Source of the DNA: JASSUD01 sp031963045 | Lineage (GTDB): Bacteria > Pseudomonadota > Gammaproteobacteria > Burkholderiales > Burkholderiaceae | Direction of reading: 5' to 3' | DNA length: 64,000 bases | Assembly (NCBI GenBank): GCA_031963045.1 | Contig: JASSUK010000032.1 | Span: 124,001 to 188,000, forward strand | Shown here: positions 44,197 through 52,933 of the stretch, in pieces | Layout of the letters: the number at the start of each line of letters is the position of its first letter | Position numbering within the stretch: position 1 is the first letter of the stretch | Program-made: the position numbers and the translations under genes | The notes under the pieces: model-generated | Databases searched by the model: none | What the model was told of the DNA's origin: nothing | Seen by the model: the letters and a program-made list of their open reading frames with translations, nothing else

Positions 44197-44282
44197 AACC
44201 ATCCCAAATCAACAGCTTGATCCGATTGTCTCCGTGGAGCTATGGCTGCCTATTTGAGGCAGGCTATAAATCCACCACTCAT

Positions 44283-44861
44283 TTATTTGGCTAGTGATTG
44301 CTTCCTTTGTGCTAAATAGGCGGGCTGCAATAGATACATCCTGATTGCATCTCGATATTCGCCTTCTATAAAAAATTCTTGTAGTAAATCTCCTTCAAAC
44401 ATAAAGCCGCATTTTTTATAGATGTGGATGGCTTTATGGTTTTCTTTATCTACTATGAGATAGAGTTTATATAAATTCAATACGCAAAATGCGTAGTTAA
44501 TCGCTAGCTGTGTGGCTTGTTCGGCGTGGCCTTGGCCTTGATAGGTGGGTTCAATAATGATTTGGAATTCTGCACGACGGTGGATGTAATTGATTTCCAC
44601 TAGCTCTACCAGTCCGATCATCACCCCTGCCTGATTTTCGACGATAAAGCGCCGTTCGCCTTGATCATGGATATGTTTATCGTATAGCTGTACTAACTCA
44701 ACATAGGCTTCGTAAGGCTCTTCAAACCAGTATGACATAATGCCCTGGTGGTTATTAAGCACATGCACAAAATGCAGATCGTTACGCTCTAATGGGCGCA
44801 AATGAATCATAGGTAGCTTAGAAGCCTGTTCCTTTATCGATAAGCTTGTCATGGTTGTCAT
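44283..44861 (-). CDS. speG: spermidine N1-acetyltransferase
   Basis: About 192 residues, GNAT fold, strikingly similar to E. coli SpeG: IHLRPLERNDLHFVH, SYWFEEPYEAYVEL, YDKHIHDQGERRF, GLVELVEINYIHRRAEFQI and NLYKLYLIVDKENHKAIHIY. It acetylates spermidine/spermine with acetyl-CoA to limit polyamine toxicity. GAGGGG lies ahead of ATG 44861; shorter ATG 44810 starts at the homology and is possible. It diverges from birA with overlapping 5' ends. Confidence 0.92.
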   Translation of the reverse strand: MTTMTSLSIKEQASKLPMIHLRPLERNDLHFVHVLNNHQGIMSYWFEEPYEAYVELVQLYDKHIHDQGERRFIVENQAGVMIGLVELVEINYIHRRAEFQIIIEPTYQGQGHAEQATQLAINYAFCVLNLYKLYLIVDKENHKAIHIYKKCGFMFEGDLLQEFFIEGEYRDAIRMYLLQPAYLAQRKQSLAK

Positions 44862-45792
44862 ACCGCATTTCCCCTCAAAATCTGTCAAAAACGTGGATCA
44901 TCCAAATAACGCATTGCCTATTGCTGCTGGGTGCGAGCGCATCCAGCCCATTGATCCGTATGCACTTTTGCATCAGCTCACTCCTGCGGCGCGTGCCTAT
45001 ACACTGGAAATGGTAGAGTGCACAGGCTCTACCAACACAGACTTACTTGAGCGTTGGCGTACGCACCCGGCCTTCAATCAAGCAGTTATACGGTTAGCCT
45101 ATGAACAAACGGCAGGGCGAGGGCGGCAAGGGCGCAGCTGGCTGGCAAAGCCTGGCGATGCGTTGTTATTTTCCATCTCCTGCAGGCTCCCCAAACCCAT
45201 AGGACATCTTGCGGGGTTGAGCTTGGCCATTGGCACTGCTTTGCTCTCAGGTTTGCGGGCATTTGCGCCCGTGCTTTCTAAACGGCTCGCGCTCAAATGG
45301 CCCAATGATGTGCTGCTCGATCAGAAAAAGCTAGCAGGTATTTTGATAGAAACCGCTCAACACACTCCGCACAGTACGGATGCCGTTATAGGGATTGGGC
45401 TTAACCTGAATCTCCCCTTTATTCCTGAACCCACCTCTACCGAGCAAGGGTTTGTTCCACTTAACCACGCAGCGTTGAGCCAAATTTTGCCCATAGCCGG
45501 TATGACCGATGTTTTTGCAGCGTTGTTGAATTCACTCATCCCCGCACTCGAGCATTTTGGCCAAAAAGGGTTCGCTCCTTTTTTATCAGCTTGGCTAAAA
45601 GACCATGCTTACACAGGGTGTCATGCTTACTTGATAGAACAAGGACAAGAAAAATATAAAGGTTGTGTACTGGGAGCGGATGAGCAGGGAAGGTTATTGC
45701 TAGAAACCGACACGGGTGTGCAGACTATTGTGAGTGGGGATCTTTCGTTAAGAACGCTCTCTAAGGCAGAGGAAATAAGCGGTGAGAATTAG
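44851..45792 (+). CDS. birA: biotin--[acetyl-CoA-carboxylase] ligase
   Basis: 313 residues. MVECTGSTNTDLLERW, the biotin-binding ETAGRGRQGRSW-type motif (YEQTAGRGRQGRSWLA), LKWPNDVLL and KLAGILIETA form the ligase core, with an SH3-like C-terminal domain. There is no N-terminal winged helix, so it is the monofunctional, non-repressing form. Its start region overlaps the divergent speG start. In Burkholderia coaX follows directly; here about 1.4 kb of other genes and repeat intervenes. Confidence 0.93.
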   Translation: MVVIPHFPSKSVKNVDHPNNALPIAAGCERIQPIDPYALLHQLTPAARAYTLEMVECTGSTNTDLLERWRTHPAFNQAVIRLAYEQTAGRGRQGRSWLAKPGDALLFSISCRLPKPIGHLAGLSLAIGTALLSGLRAFAPVLSKRLALKWPNDVLLDQKKLAGILIETAQHTPHSTDAVIGIGLNLNLPFIPEPTSTEQGFVPLNHAALSQILPIAGMTDVFAALLNSLIPALEHFGQKGFAPFLSAWLKDHAYTGCHAYLIEQGQEKYKGCVLGADEQGRLLLETDTGVQTIVSGDLSLRTLSKAEEISGEN

Positions 45793-46040
45793 AATTTAAA
45801 TATTATTGAGCACGCTTGTACACACAGAAACACGTAGGCATTTTTATACGGATATTTGCCTATCGTTTCGCTTCAACACGCCTTTTTTCTGATCGCAGCT
45901 CCCGCATTTATAGACACACTCTATACTGGATTACAGACGCAATAGGTCTATCCAATACGCATAGTTAAAGCCTTTAGATTGAATATAAACGTCCATCTGC
46001 TTTAACTATTCCCTCTTCAGTTATTGTGTGGAGAAAAATT

Positions 46041-46475
46041 GTGCCAAATCCCTCCGTTCGCTCTCCTACTAGTAGCAACAACACTCCACCTCCAGCTGAG
46101 TTAACACCGCAGCAGCGCGCCCCGAACCAAAATGAATTTTCTCCCCGAACTAGTTTAGTTTTCTCAGGTCTGACAACCGGGGCTGGTGTTGTGCTGATGG
46201 GGGCGAGTAGGGCATTTATGAATATAGCGGCTAACATATCACAGCCTAACAACACACCAGCAAAACTTAACAACCTTTTGTTGCAGAATTGTCTGGCGTT
46301 GCTTGGAGTAGGAGGTGGACTTTTAGCCTTTCACGGAGCAAATAGTGTACGGAATATCTGGCGTGCAATGCCAGAAACATCTAGCAACCACCATAACAAT
46401 GACACTGTCCCTCTAGTATCCATGGATGCTAATAGCTCAACCTCTTTGCAAGGAGTAACCGTTGAGCGGCCGTAA
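46041..46475 (+). CDS. small protein with two hydrophobic segments, unrecognised (paralogue X)
   Basis: 144 residues. A polar Ser/Pro/Asn/Gln-rich N-terminus of about 40, then two hydrophobic, Gly/Ala-rich segments (around SLVFSGLTTGAGVVLMGASR and LLLQNCLALLGVGGGLLAF) and a polar tail. The frame opens at GTG 46026, but GTG 46041 has GGAG eight bases before it, the same spacing as its neighbour. Leader sequence and layout match the next gene, so the two are probably duplicates. It interrupts birA-coaX. A secreted or host-membrane protein is a speculation based on shape only. Confidence 0.6.
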   Translation: MPNPSVRSPTSSNNTPPPAELTPQQRAPNQNEFSPRTSLVFSGLTTGAGVVLMGASRAFMNIAANISQPNNTPAKLNNLLLQNCLALLGVGGGLLAFHGANSVRNIWRAMPETSSNHHNNDTVPLVSMDANSSTSLQGVTVERP

Positions 46476-46559
46476 TATATGCAATATGTTTTTCCAGTAA
46501 ATATAACGTGTTTATATTCTTTAACTGCCGACACACTTAGTCATAGTATGGAGAAAATA

Positions 46560-47021
46560 ATGGATCCTAGTGCCCTTCATCAATATTCTCATTCAGCCAA
46601 TGCAAGCTCTGATAACGCTTTAACAACTCTAACTACACCGAATTCTATACGCCAGAATATCAGCTCTTCGACAATACACTCACTTAAAATAGGCGCTGGA
46701 ATATTAGGTGGTATCTTAGCTATAGCATCAAGCGCACCAAAGTTAGCGGGGATAGATGCTGCGGAAAACTTTGCGAAGCAAGTTGGGCCTTTTGGGAAAG
46801 CAATATTTGATGCCACGGGGATGGCTAGTGAGCGGATTGTTCCTGGACTAACTGTAGCAGCGGGTGCGGGTGCAATCGCCTATGCTAGTTATCTATGGTA
46901 TGTCGGGCCTAAAAAAACTGATGCTGGCGCAGTGGAACCACATGAATTAGAAGAGGTTGTGGTTGGGCGAGGGCGGGAGCTTCCGGCATTACCTGAGGCA
47001 GCCTATTTACCTAATCGTTAG
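46560..47021 (+). CDS. small protein with two hydrophobic segments, unrecognised (paralogue Y)
   Basis: 153 residues. A polar N-terminus of about 40, segment 1 (IGAGILGGILAIASSA), a loop of about 45, segment 2 (IVPGLTVAAGAGAIAYASYL), and a tail with Glu/Arg/Pro (VVVGRGRELPALPEAA). TATGGAGAAAATA precedes ATG 46560. A CTTTAACT-(N)-TGGAGAAAA leader of 44 bases is shared with paralogue X. Sequence identity between X and Y is low outside the layout. No family recognised. Repeat copy H follows. Confidence 0.6.
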   Translation: MDPSALHQYSHSANASSDNALTTLTTPNSIRQNISSSTIHSLKIGAGILGGILAIASSAPKLAGIDAAENFAKQVGPFGKAIFDATGMASERIVPGLTVAAGAGAIAYASYLWYVGPKKTDAGAVEPHELEEVVVGRGRELPALPEAAYLPNR

Positions 47022-47060
47022 ACCAAGATTAGTGTGCTACTGTGCATTCCTGCTTATTAT

Positions 47061-47213
47061 GGAGCGATGCTTATAAATCGGCGGTGTGCGTGTTGGGGTT
47101 CCTTCGTCACCACCAACTTACCATTCTAAAACTTGCATATGTATGTTAAAAGCGATGATTACACGTTGGTGGTAGGCATGTTGGGGTTCGTGCCTCACCG
47201 CCAACCTACATTA
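47061..47213. repeat. two right-arm copies of the gene-end repeat, copy H
   Basis: One arm (GTTGGGGTTCCTTCGTCACC then ACCAACTTACC) ends near 47122 and a second (ATGTTGGGGTTCGTGCCTCA then CCGCCAACCTAC) ends at 47210. The first has the CCTTCGTC variant, the second GTGCCTCA. It separates paralogue Y from coaX; the GTTGGTGGTAGGCATG within is a partial third trace. Confidence 0.75.
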
Positions 47214-47263
47214 ATAAAAATTGCTTAGGCCTTTTTTTAATTTCATTTTTCGCTTGTTTCTTT

Positions 47264-48202
47264 ATGCCTGCTTCTGCATCTACATGTTATTTATTGATCG
47301 ATGCTGGTAATAGTGCAGTTAAATGGGCGCTTACTAGGCCTGGTCTTACGCTGGAAGCATTGCATATAGCGCTTCGCGACTCGCCTGACCGCGATGAGAT
47401 TTTCTTTGCGGCAGGGGTGTTTGCTCATACGCTATCTAAAGCACTTCCTTCCCCCATTGATAATATGCTTTCTAACGCCCCTAATTGGGGTGATCTCCCT
47501 GAGCCTGCTAGTGTATGGATCAGCAATGTTGCAGGAGAAGCAGTCGCACAGCGCCTTGCACAATGGGTAGACCAATATTGGCCTGGAATTACCCAACACC
47601 GTATTCATGCGCAAGCACAGCAGTGCGGTGTAACGAATGGCTATCATCGCCCCCAACAGTTAGGCAGTGATCGTTGGGCTAGTTTGATCGGTGCGCATGC
47701 GGCTTACCCTGGAGAGGCCATGCTCATTGCTACGCTGGGTACGGCAACTACTTTAGAAGCGCTGGATGCCAGCGGCAGATTTATCGGGGGCCTTATTGGG
47801 CCAGGCGCAGCCAGCGCATTACACGCGCTGACACAAAGTGCGGCACAGCTCCCTGATCCACATACTTTTCCTCCCCTCCAGCCTTCTGCTTCAAACTCCG
47901 AAACACCCCTCCCACCTTCTTTTTTTGCGCTCGATACGGTTACTGCGCTACAAGAAGGCCAATGGCTAGCTCAAGCTGGTTTTATCGAGCGGGGGTGGCA
48001 AAGTGTCTGTGCGCATTTCAATATTCCTCCCCCCTCTGTCTCTGTACAAACACCATCACCTCTACGCTGCTTATTAAGCGGAGGCGCAGCACCACAAGTA
48101 GCTCCTCGCTTAACTATCCCCCACACCTATCACCCGCACCTTGTTTTGCAAGGTTTGGCGGTGATGGCGTTTGAATCCAAAGCGCACCACCTCCCCCTTT
48201 AA
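47264..48202 (+). CDS. coaX: type III pantothenate kinase
   Basis: 312 residues. Phosphorylates pantothenate, the first committed step of CoA synthesis. Phosphate loop LLIDAGNSAVKWAL, the family GSDRWASLIGAHAAY, ATLGTATTLEALDASGRFIGGLIGPG and the C-terminal LLSGGAAPQVAP. Start MPASASTCYLLIDAGNS. A Ser/Pro-rich stretch at about 200-220 (FPPLQPSASNSETPLPP) is longer than usual. In relatives it follows birA immediately. Confidence 0.92.
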   Translation: MPASASTCYLLIDAGNSAVKWALTRPGLTLEALHIALRDSPDRDEIFFAAGVFAHTLSKALPSPIDNMLSNAPNWGDLPEPASVWISNVAGEAVAQRLAQWVDQYWPGITQHRIHAQAQQCGVTNGYHRPQQLGSDRWASLIGAHAAYPGEAMLIATLGTATTLEALDASGRFIGGLIGPGAASALHALTQSAAQLPDPHTFPPLQPSASNSETPLPPSFFALDTVTALQEGQWLAQAGFIERGWQSVCAHFNIPPPSVSVQTPSPLRCLLSGGAAPQVAPRLTIPHTYHPHLVLQGLAVMAFESKAHHLPL

Positions 48203-48413
48203 AAACCCATTTCTATTGGCATTTTTACGCAAAAACAAACTCTGTTTCGTTTTTAAAATGTAGGAAATTCTCAATAGTGCAACACTATGAATCAAATGGA
48301 AGTGTACATATAGGGTTAGAAAAATCAGTAAAAGATAGATAACCATGTACACCCAGATGAAATGACATCGCTGTGCGTAGCGCGTCTAATAAGGGCTCAA
48401 GAAGGGGAATAGA

Positions 48414-50051
48414 ATGAGCATGGGGGTGGTATCAAATGGAAATGCGTCATTGCTAACAACCGCCGTAAACACGAGTGGAAGTAATGCAAAAATGAGAAAC
48501 TATAAATCACTTTCCTTATTTATTTCAGGGCTTGTTGCCAATAATAATAAAGTGCGCCACTCAGCCCCTTCGCTTACTTCATCCTCAACAACCAGCACAT
48601 TGTCACAATCTGTTTATTCTGAATTCTGGGACAAAAATGAAAATAGCCCAGGGCTTTTCACTAAATTTAAAAATAGGCTATCGAGTCCGGGCGGCTCGAT
48701 CTCTCTGCCTACTCCACCATCAACTGCCAGCGAATCGTCAAATTTAACCGGTGTAAGCTACAACCTTGCCAGCAGTATTAAATCAGGAAAAAGCCCTGTT
48801 CAGTCTGTATTCTCGGCCAAGAGTGAAAATAGCCCAGGGCCTTTAACTAAACTTAAAAATGGGCTATCGGGTCTGCGTGACTCAGTCTCTCTGCCTATTC
48901 CGCCATTAACTACCAGCAAATCGTCAAATTCAACCGGTATAAGCTTCTGCCCTGGCCGCAGTATTGAAAAAGAACTAAGCCCTGTTCAGTCTGAATTCTC
49001 AGACAAAAAAAGTAATATAGAAAATAGCCGTAATTTAAAAAATTTATCGACACCTCCTCCGGGTGGAGATACTTCAAAAGTTTCTCCTCAGTATGTATTT
49101 AATTTTGTGATAGAAGAAACTGTTTTGAGAGATCCTAAGTTAGGAGGACGCGTTCGACATATTCCTAAATCATTAAATTGCTACACGGATAGAAGCGACT
49201 CCTCTGACATACCAAACGCAGAGGATAAGAAAATATTTTCTGCAATGATGGAAGAAAATGGCAATAATCTTTCAAAGACTGTTGAAAAATTTAATAAATT
49301 TCAATCTCAAGATATAGAAGATAGAAAAACATTTTCTGCAATGATGAAAGAAAATAACTACGACCTTTCAAAGACTGTTGAAGAATTTGGTAAATTTCAA
49401 TCTCAAAATATAGAAGATAGAAAAACATTTTCTGCAATGATGAAAGAAAATGACTACGACCTTTCAAAGACTGTTGAAGAATTTGGTAAATTTCAATCTC
49501 AAGATGTAGAAGATAGAAAAATATTTTCTGCAATGATGAAAGAAAATGACTACAATCTTTCAAAGACTGTTGAAGAATTTAATAAATTTCAATCTCAATA
49601 CACAGAACAAACAAATTCAATAAAATATCTTAAAGAGATTCGAGAATTAATAGGCGAACCAGAAAAAAGCATAGAAATAACAAAAAATTTATCGAAAAAT
49701 AAAAATTCATTTGAACTAAAAGAATTGGTAGATTATTTAAAAGAAATTAAAAAACTAGAAGACACTAAAACAGCCAAATTTAACTATATACTCATGCTAT
49801 TTGAAAATGGAATAACAAACGACCCAGAAAAGCTCAAACAAATAATAGAAAAACAGAAACAAACCATAAAACGATTGTCGAATGAAAAAAAACTAAGCTT
49901 TATGCCAGAAGTTATTTCTGAAAAAAATTCTGGCATGGTCGATAAATTAGAGCTACCCGATATTCATCTTGCCAAAAAAAATGTCGGGCAGTACTTATCA
50001 ACCATTGTAAGCGCTGTACGACATTTTTTCGGTAAGACCTCTGTCTTATAA
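48414..50051 (+). CDS. 545-residue repeat protein, effector-like, unrecognised
   Basis: No signal peptide or membrane segment. Residues 1-60 are Ser/Thr/Asn-rich. From about 66 to 225 there are two and a half copies of a ~60-residue Ser/Pro unit (SxFSxxxENSPGxxTKxKN...). Four perfect-length 32-residue tandem repeats follow at 270-397 (nt 49221-49604, 96-bp units) with the core FSAMMKENDYDLSKTVEEF; then a charged, coiled-coil-prone C-terminus to 545. The Phe/Leu/Val spacing predicts a helical repeat like those that bind partners. The gene is AT-rich and Lys/Asn-heavy unlike neighbours. GAAGGGGAATAG precedes the ATG. A role in the host is speculation. Confidence 0.72.
   Translation: MSMGVVSNGNASLLTTAVNTSGSNAKMRNYKSLSLFISGLVANNNKVRHSAPSLTSSSTTSTLSQSVYSEFWDKNENSPGLFTKFKNRLSSPGGSISLPTPPSTASESSNLTGVSYNLASSIKSGKSPVQSVFSAKSENSPGPLTKLKNGLSGLRDSVSLPIPPLTTSKSSNSTGISFCPGRSIEKELSPVQSEFSDKKSNIENSRNLKNLSTPPPGGDTSKVSPQYVFNFVIEETVLRDPKLGGRVRHIPKSLNCYTDRSDSSDIPNAEDKKIFSAMMEENGNNLSKTVEKFNKFQSQDIEDRKTFSAMMKENNYDLSKTVEEFGKFQSQNIEDRKTFSAMMKENDYDLSKTVEEFGKFQSQDVEDRKIFSAMMKENDYNLSKTVEEFNKFQSQYTEQTNSIKYLKEIRELIGEPEKSIEITKNLSKNKNSFELKELVDYLKEIKKLEDTKTAKFNYILMLFENGITNDPEKLKQIIEKQKQTIKRLSNEKKLSFMPEVISEKNSGMVDKLELPDIHLAKKNVGQYLSTIVSAVRHFFGKTSVL
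49221..49604 (+). repeat. four tandem 96-bp coding repeats
   Basis: Units start at 49221, 49317, 49413 and 49509, each encoding 32 residues such as EDRKTFSAMMKENDYDLSK. Units 2, 3 and 4 are nearly identical in DNA, unit 1 is more diverged (MEENGNNLS), so the array expanded recently from the 3' side. All lie within the 545-residue gene and keep its frame. Confidence 0.9.
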
Positions 50052-50109
50052 ATTTAAAATAGGGTATGACTTTACAGAAAAAGTACCTGTATATTTTTTG
50101 CTATTCAAT

Positions 50110-51474
50110 TCAATCATTTTTACGTCGCATAGACCCCGCAATCAAATCAAACCGAAATAAACGGCACTCTAGCGGGCCGTTAAAAAGCGGGGTTTTTAGT
50201 GCTTCTCTTAAACGCAATTTTCCAGGTAAACGTCGGTCTGGCGTAAGAATGCAGGCGCGCCAGCCTGCGAAGCGCTGCTTAAGTGCATCACCCAAGTCTT
50301 TGAAAAATTCAAAATCGTCAGGAGCTTGTGCATTTTCTAAAGCAGCAGGCTCGGATAACCGTGTGCGGTAGTGTGGGCTTTGCTCTTGGGGGCGAAATCG
50401 GTCTTCTCGCCGGCCTCTTTCTGAATTAGACGCACGTTCGCCACGCACTTCAATACGCTCTCCATAGGGAGGGTTCATTACGATGATGCCTGGGGTCGTG
50501 CTAGGCGGGGTTATTTTTCTTGCATCTAGCGCAGTAAGTGGCAAAGCAGGGAGGCCTGCTCGGGAGAGGTTTGCGCGCGTGATGGCTAGCATCTCTGTAG
50601 AAATATCACTACCTGAAATACCCAGACTTTCTACGAGCTCACGACCTGGCCTGTTGATAATGTTGCGATACGCTTCTTGTGCAGGAATTTTGATGGAGCG
50701 CCATGCTGATCCATCAAAAGGCGCTAGGTTTTCAAAACCAAAAGAGCGGTGTGCACCAGGAGCGAGATTCAGTGCCATTTGTGCTGCTTCAGCGAGGAAG
50801 GTGCCGCTACCGCACATAGGATCATATAGAGCGGTTCCTGGCCTCCAGCCGCTGAGTCGTATAATTCCTGCGGCTAAATTTTCGCGTAAAGGCGCGGCCC
50901 CTTTGTCTAGGCGCCAGCCACGTTTAAATAGAGAATCTCCTGAGGTATCGAGGTAAAGTGTGCAGATGGTGTCGCTTAGAAAAACGAAAATACGTACATC
51001 GGGTTCATAGGTATTGACGCTGGGGCGCTGCCCTGTTTTTTCACGAAAGCGATCGCATACGGCATCTTTTACCCGCAAAGTGGCGAAGTCTAAGCTGCGT
51101 AATGGCGATCTTATGGCACTCATATGCACACGCAAGGTGTGCTGCGGTGTAAACCAAGCTTCCCATTCTTGTGCAAGTGCGAAGTCAAAAATATCCTCCT
51201 CACTCTCGTAGGGTTGCTCACCCAGCTTGAGTAATACCCGACTTGCTATACGGGAGTGCAGATTCAACTGCATAGCAGCTTCCCAGCGCCCTTTGCAATG
51301 CACGCCACCAGAGACGGTTTGGCCTATTTTTAAACGGCTAAAAGAGTTGCCTGCTTTGGAAGTGGAGGCACCCGACGCATGAGGCGACAAACCTGCTGCA
51401 ATCTCATTTAACTCCTCAGACAACACAGATTCCAACCCACTAGGGCAGGAGACAAAAAAATCAAATAGCGACAT
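50110..51474 (-). CDS. rlmL: THUMP-domain 23S rRNA guanine methyltransferase (RlmL N-terminal type)
   Basis: About 454 residues. An N-terminal ferredoxin-like/THUMP region (FFVSCPSGLESVLSEELNEI) leads to a Rossmann methyltransferase with DPMCGSGTFLAEAA and the catalytic IVMNPPYGERIE. It corresponds to the m2G2445 domain of E. coli RlmKL without the RlmK half, the common form in Burkholderia. ATG 51474 (MSLFDFFVS) is preferred over 51507. An insertion of about 25 residues rich in Arg/Glu follows the NPPYGER motif. The gene lies downstream of mnmA in the same direction. Confidence 0.88.
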   Translation of the reverse strand: MSLFDFFVSCPSGLESVLSEELNEIAAGLSPHASGASTSKAGNSFSRLKIGQTVSGGVHCKGRWEAAMQLNLHSRIASRVLLKLGEQPYESEEDIFDFALAQEWEAWFTPQHTLRVHMSAIRSPLRSLDFATLRVKDAVCDRFREKTGQRPSVNTYEPDVRIFVFLSDTICTLYLDTSGDSLFKRGWRLDKGAAPLRENLAAGIIRLSGWRPGTALYDPMCGSGTFLAEAAQMALNLAPGAHRSFGFENLAPFDGSAWRSIKIPAQEAYRNIINRPGRELVESLGISGSDISTEMLAITRANLSRAGLPALPLTALDARKITPPSTTPGIIVMNPPYGERIEVRGERASNSERGRREDRFRPQEQSPHYRTRLSEPAALENAQAPDDFEFFKDLGDALKQRFAGWRACILTPDRRLPGKLRLREALKTPLFNGPLECRLFRFDLIAGSMRRKND

Positions 51475-51565
51475 GAAAGGAGACTCGAAAGAGAGATAAA
51501 AATGCACGCAGGGCTTGCAGTGTGTTTGTAGGGTGAGGTTTGTACCTCACCCGAACCCATGAGGG

Positions 51566-52768
51566 TTATATAGTAGAGTGGATAATGCCCCCGCCTAGGC
51601 ATACTTCGCCTTCATACAATACGGCGGACTGCCCGGGGGTAACGGCCCATTGAGGCGTATTAAAATCCAAAGCAAATTGCGCAGATGCAGTTTGCTCTGT
51701 AGGTATTTCACCCTGTATCGAGGACAGCATACAGGGTGCATCCATTTGGCGGTAACGTGTTTTGGCATGCAACTGTGCGGATTTAGGAGGCTCGCCAGCT
51801 ATCCAGTTTGCTCGTTGGGCGGTCAAGCGCTGGCTAGTCAGCGCTGGATGTTGATGACCTTGCACTACGTAGAGCGTGTTTTTGGCCAAGTCTTTTGCTG
51901 CGACAAACCAGGGTTGGCCATGCGATGAGGGCTCTTGGCCCGAACCCCTACCTATAGGCTCGCGTTGCCCTCCTACTCCCAAACCTTTACGTTGACCTAA
52001 GGTATAAAACGAGAGGCCTATGTGTTCACCGAGTATTTGCCCTTCTAGCGTTTTAATAGGACCGGGTTCTGTAGGTAAATAACGCTGCAAAAATGCCCGA
52101 AACGGGCGTTCGCCGATAAAACATATCCCTGTGGAATCTTTTTTACGTGCATTGGGTAAACCAATTTGCGTGGCAATCTCGCGTACTTGAACTTTAGTCA
52201 ACTCTCCCAATGGAAAGAGCGTGTGCTGCAACTGCGATTGGGTCAGGCGATGTAAAAAGTAGCTTTGATCTTTACTGGCATCTTGTGCTTTGAGCAATTC
52301 CATTTTGCCTTCAGCCGTTTCACGCAAACGGGCATAGTGGCCTGTTGCTATTTTGGTATGGGTCGTCGTCAAAAGCGGGTTTTTATCATCACTACCGCCT
52401 TTTAAATGTAGAGCATGTTCTAGAAAAGCTTTGAATTTAATCTCTGCATTGCACAGTACATCAGGGTTAGGTGTACGCCCCGCTGAGTACTCCGATAAAA
52501 ATTCTTCGAAAACGCGCTCTTTATACTCTTGTGCAAAGTTTACTACCTCTACATCGATACCGATTTTATCGGCAACCGATACCACGTCTAACCAGTCTTG
52601 ACGCGCAGAGCAATATCCCTCGGAAGTACCATCGCTTTCTTCATCATCGTCTTCCCAGTTTTTCATAAACAGGCCGATGACCTCATAGCCTTGCTGCTTG
52701 AGCAGCCAAGCCGTGACCGAGGAATCTACCCCGCCAGACATTCCAACCACCACGCTGGGTTTAGACAT
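51566..52768 (-). CDS. mnmA: tRNA-specific 2-thiouridylase
   Basis: 400 residues. PP-loop VVVGMSGGVDSSVTAWLLKQ near residue 10, the FNxxIKF-like CNAEIKFKAFLEHAL, catalytic Cys motif DSTGICFIGERPFRAFL, and the C-terminal LGGGII. It adds sulfur to U34 of tRNA Lys, Glu and Gln; MnmC acts in the same modification pathway. The frame opens at 52840 with MLGFVPHHQPT, which is translated repeat; ATG 52768 (MSKPSVVVG) is the true start. rlmL follows downstream. Confidence 0.96.
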   Translation of the reverse strand: MSKPSVVVGMSGGVDSSVTAWLLKQQGYEVIGLFMKNWEDDDEESDGTSEGYCSARQDWLDVVSVADKIGIDVEVVNFAQEYKERVFEEFLSEYSAGRTPNPDVLCNAEIKFKAFLEHALHLKGGSDDKNPLLTTTHTKIATGHYARLRETAEGKMELLKAQDASKDQSYFLHRLTQSQLQHTLFPLGELTKVQVREIATQIGLPNARKKDSTGICFIGERPFRAFLQRYLPTEPGPIKTLEGQILGEHIGLSFYTLGQRKGLGVGGQREPIGRGSGQEPSSHGQPWFVAAKDLAKNTLYVVQGHQHPALTSQRLTAQRANWIAGEPPKSAQLHAKTRYRQMDAPCMLSSIQGEIPTEQTASAQFALDFNTPQWAVTPGQSAVLYEGEVCLGGGIIHSTI

Positions 52769-52799
52769 ATTGATACACTTAAAAATCGGTTTAAATTCG

Positions 52800-52933
52800 G
52801 TAGGTTGGTGGTGAGGCACGAACCCCAACATGCGCACCACAGGCTTTTAATCTTTGGTTTTGAGCGTTTATAAGCTGGTCTTCAAGGATGCCGTGGCCTG
52901 CATGTTGGGGTTTCTTTGTCACCACCAACCTAC
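52800..52933. repeat. palindromic gene-end repeat, copy I
   Basis: Left arm GTAGGTTGGTGGTGAGGCAC and right arm CACCACCAACCTAC, with the CTTTTAATCTTTGG and CTGGTCTTCAAGGA interior shared with copy B. Complement of the dsbD TAG stop is at 52930-52932. It separates dsbD from mnmA, which follows in the same direction. Confidence 0.88.

Noticed and set aside
44197..44282. GCCTGCC / GGCAGCC hairpin after the GHKL/STAS gene as a terminator
   Set aside because: The stem is short and imperfect and lacks a T run.
49221..49604. Tandem 96-bp repeats as a CRISPR array
   Set aside because: The units are contiguous without spacers and keep one reading frame; they are coding repeats.
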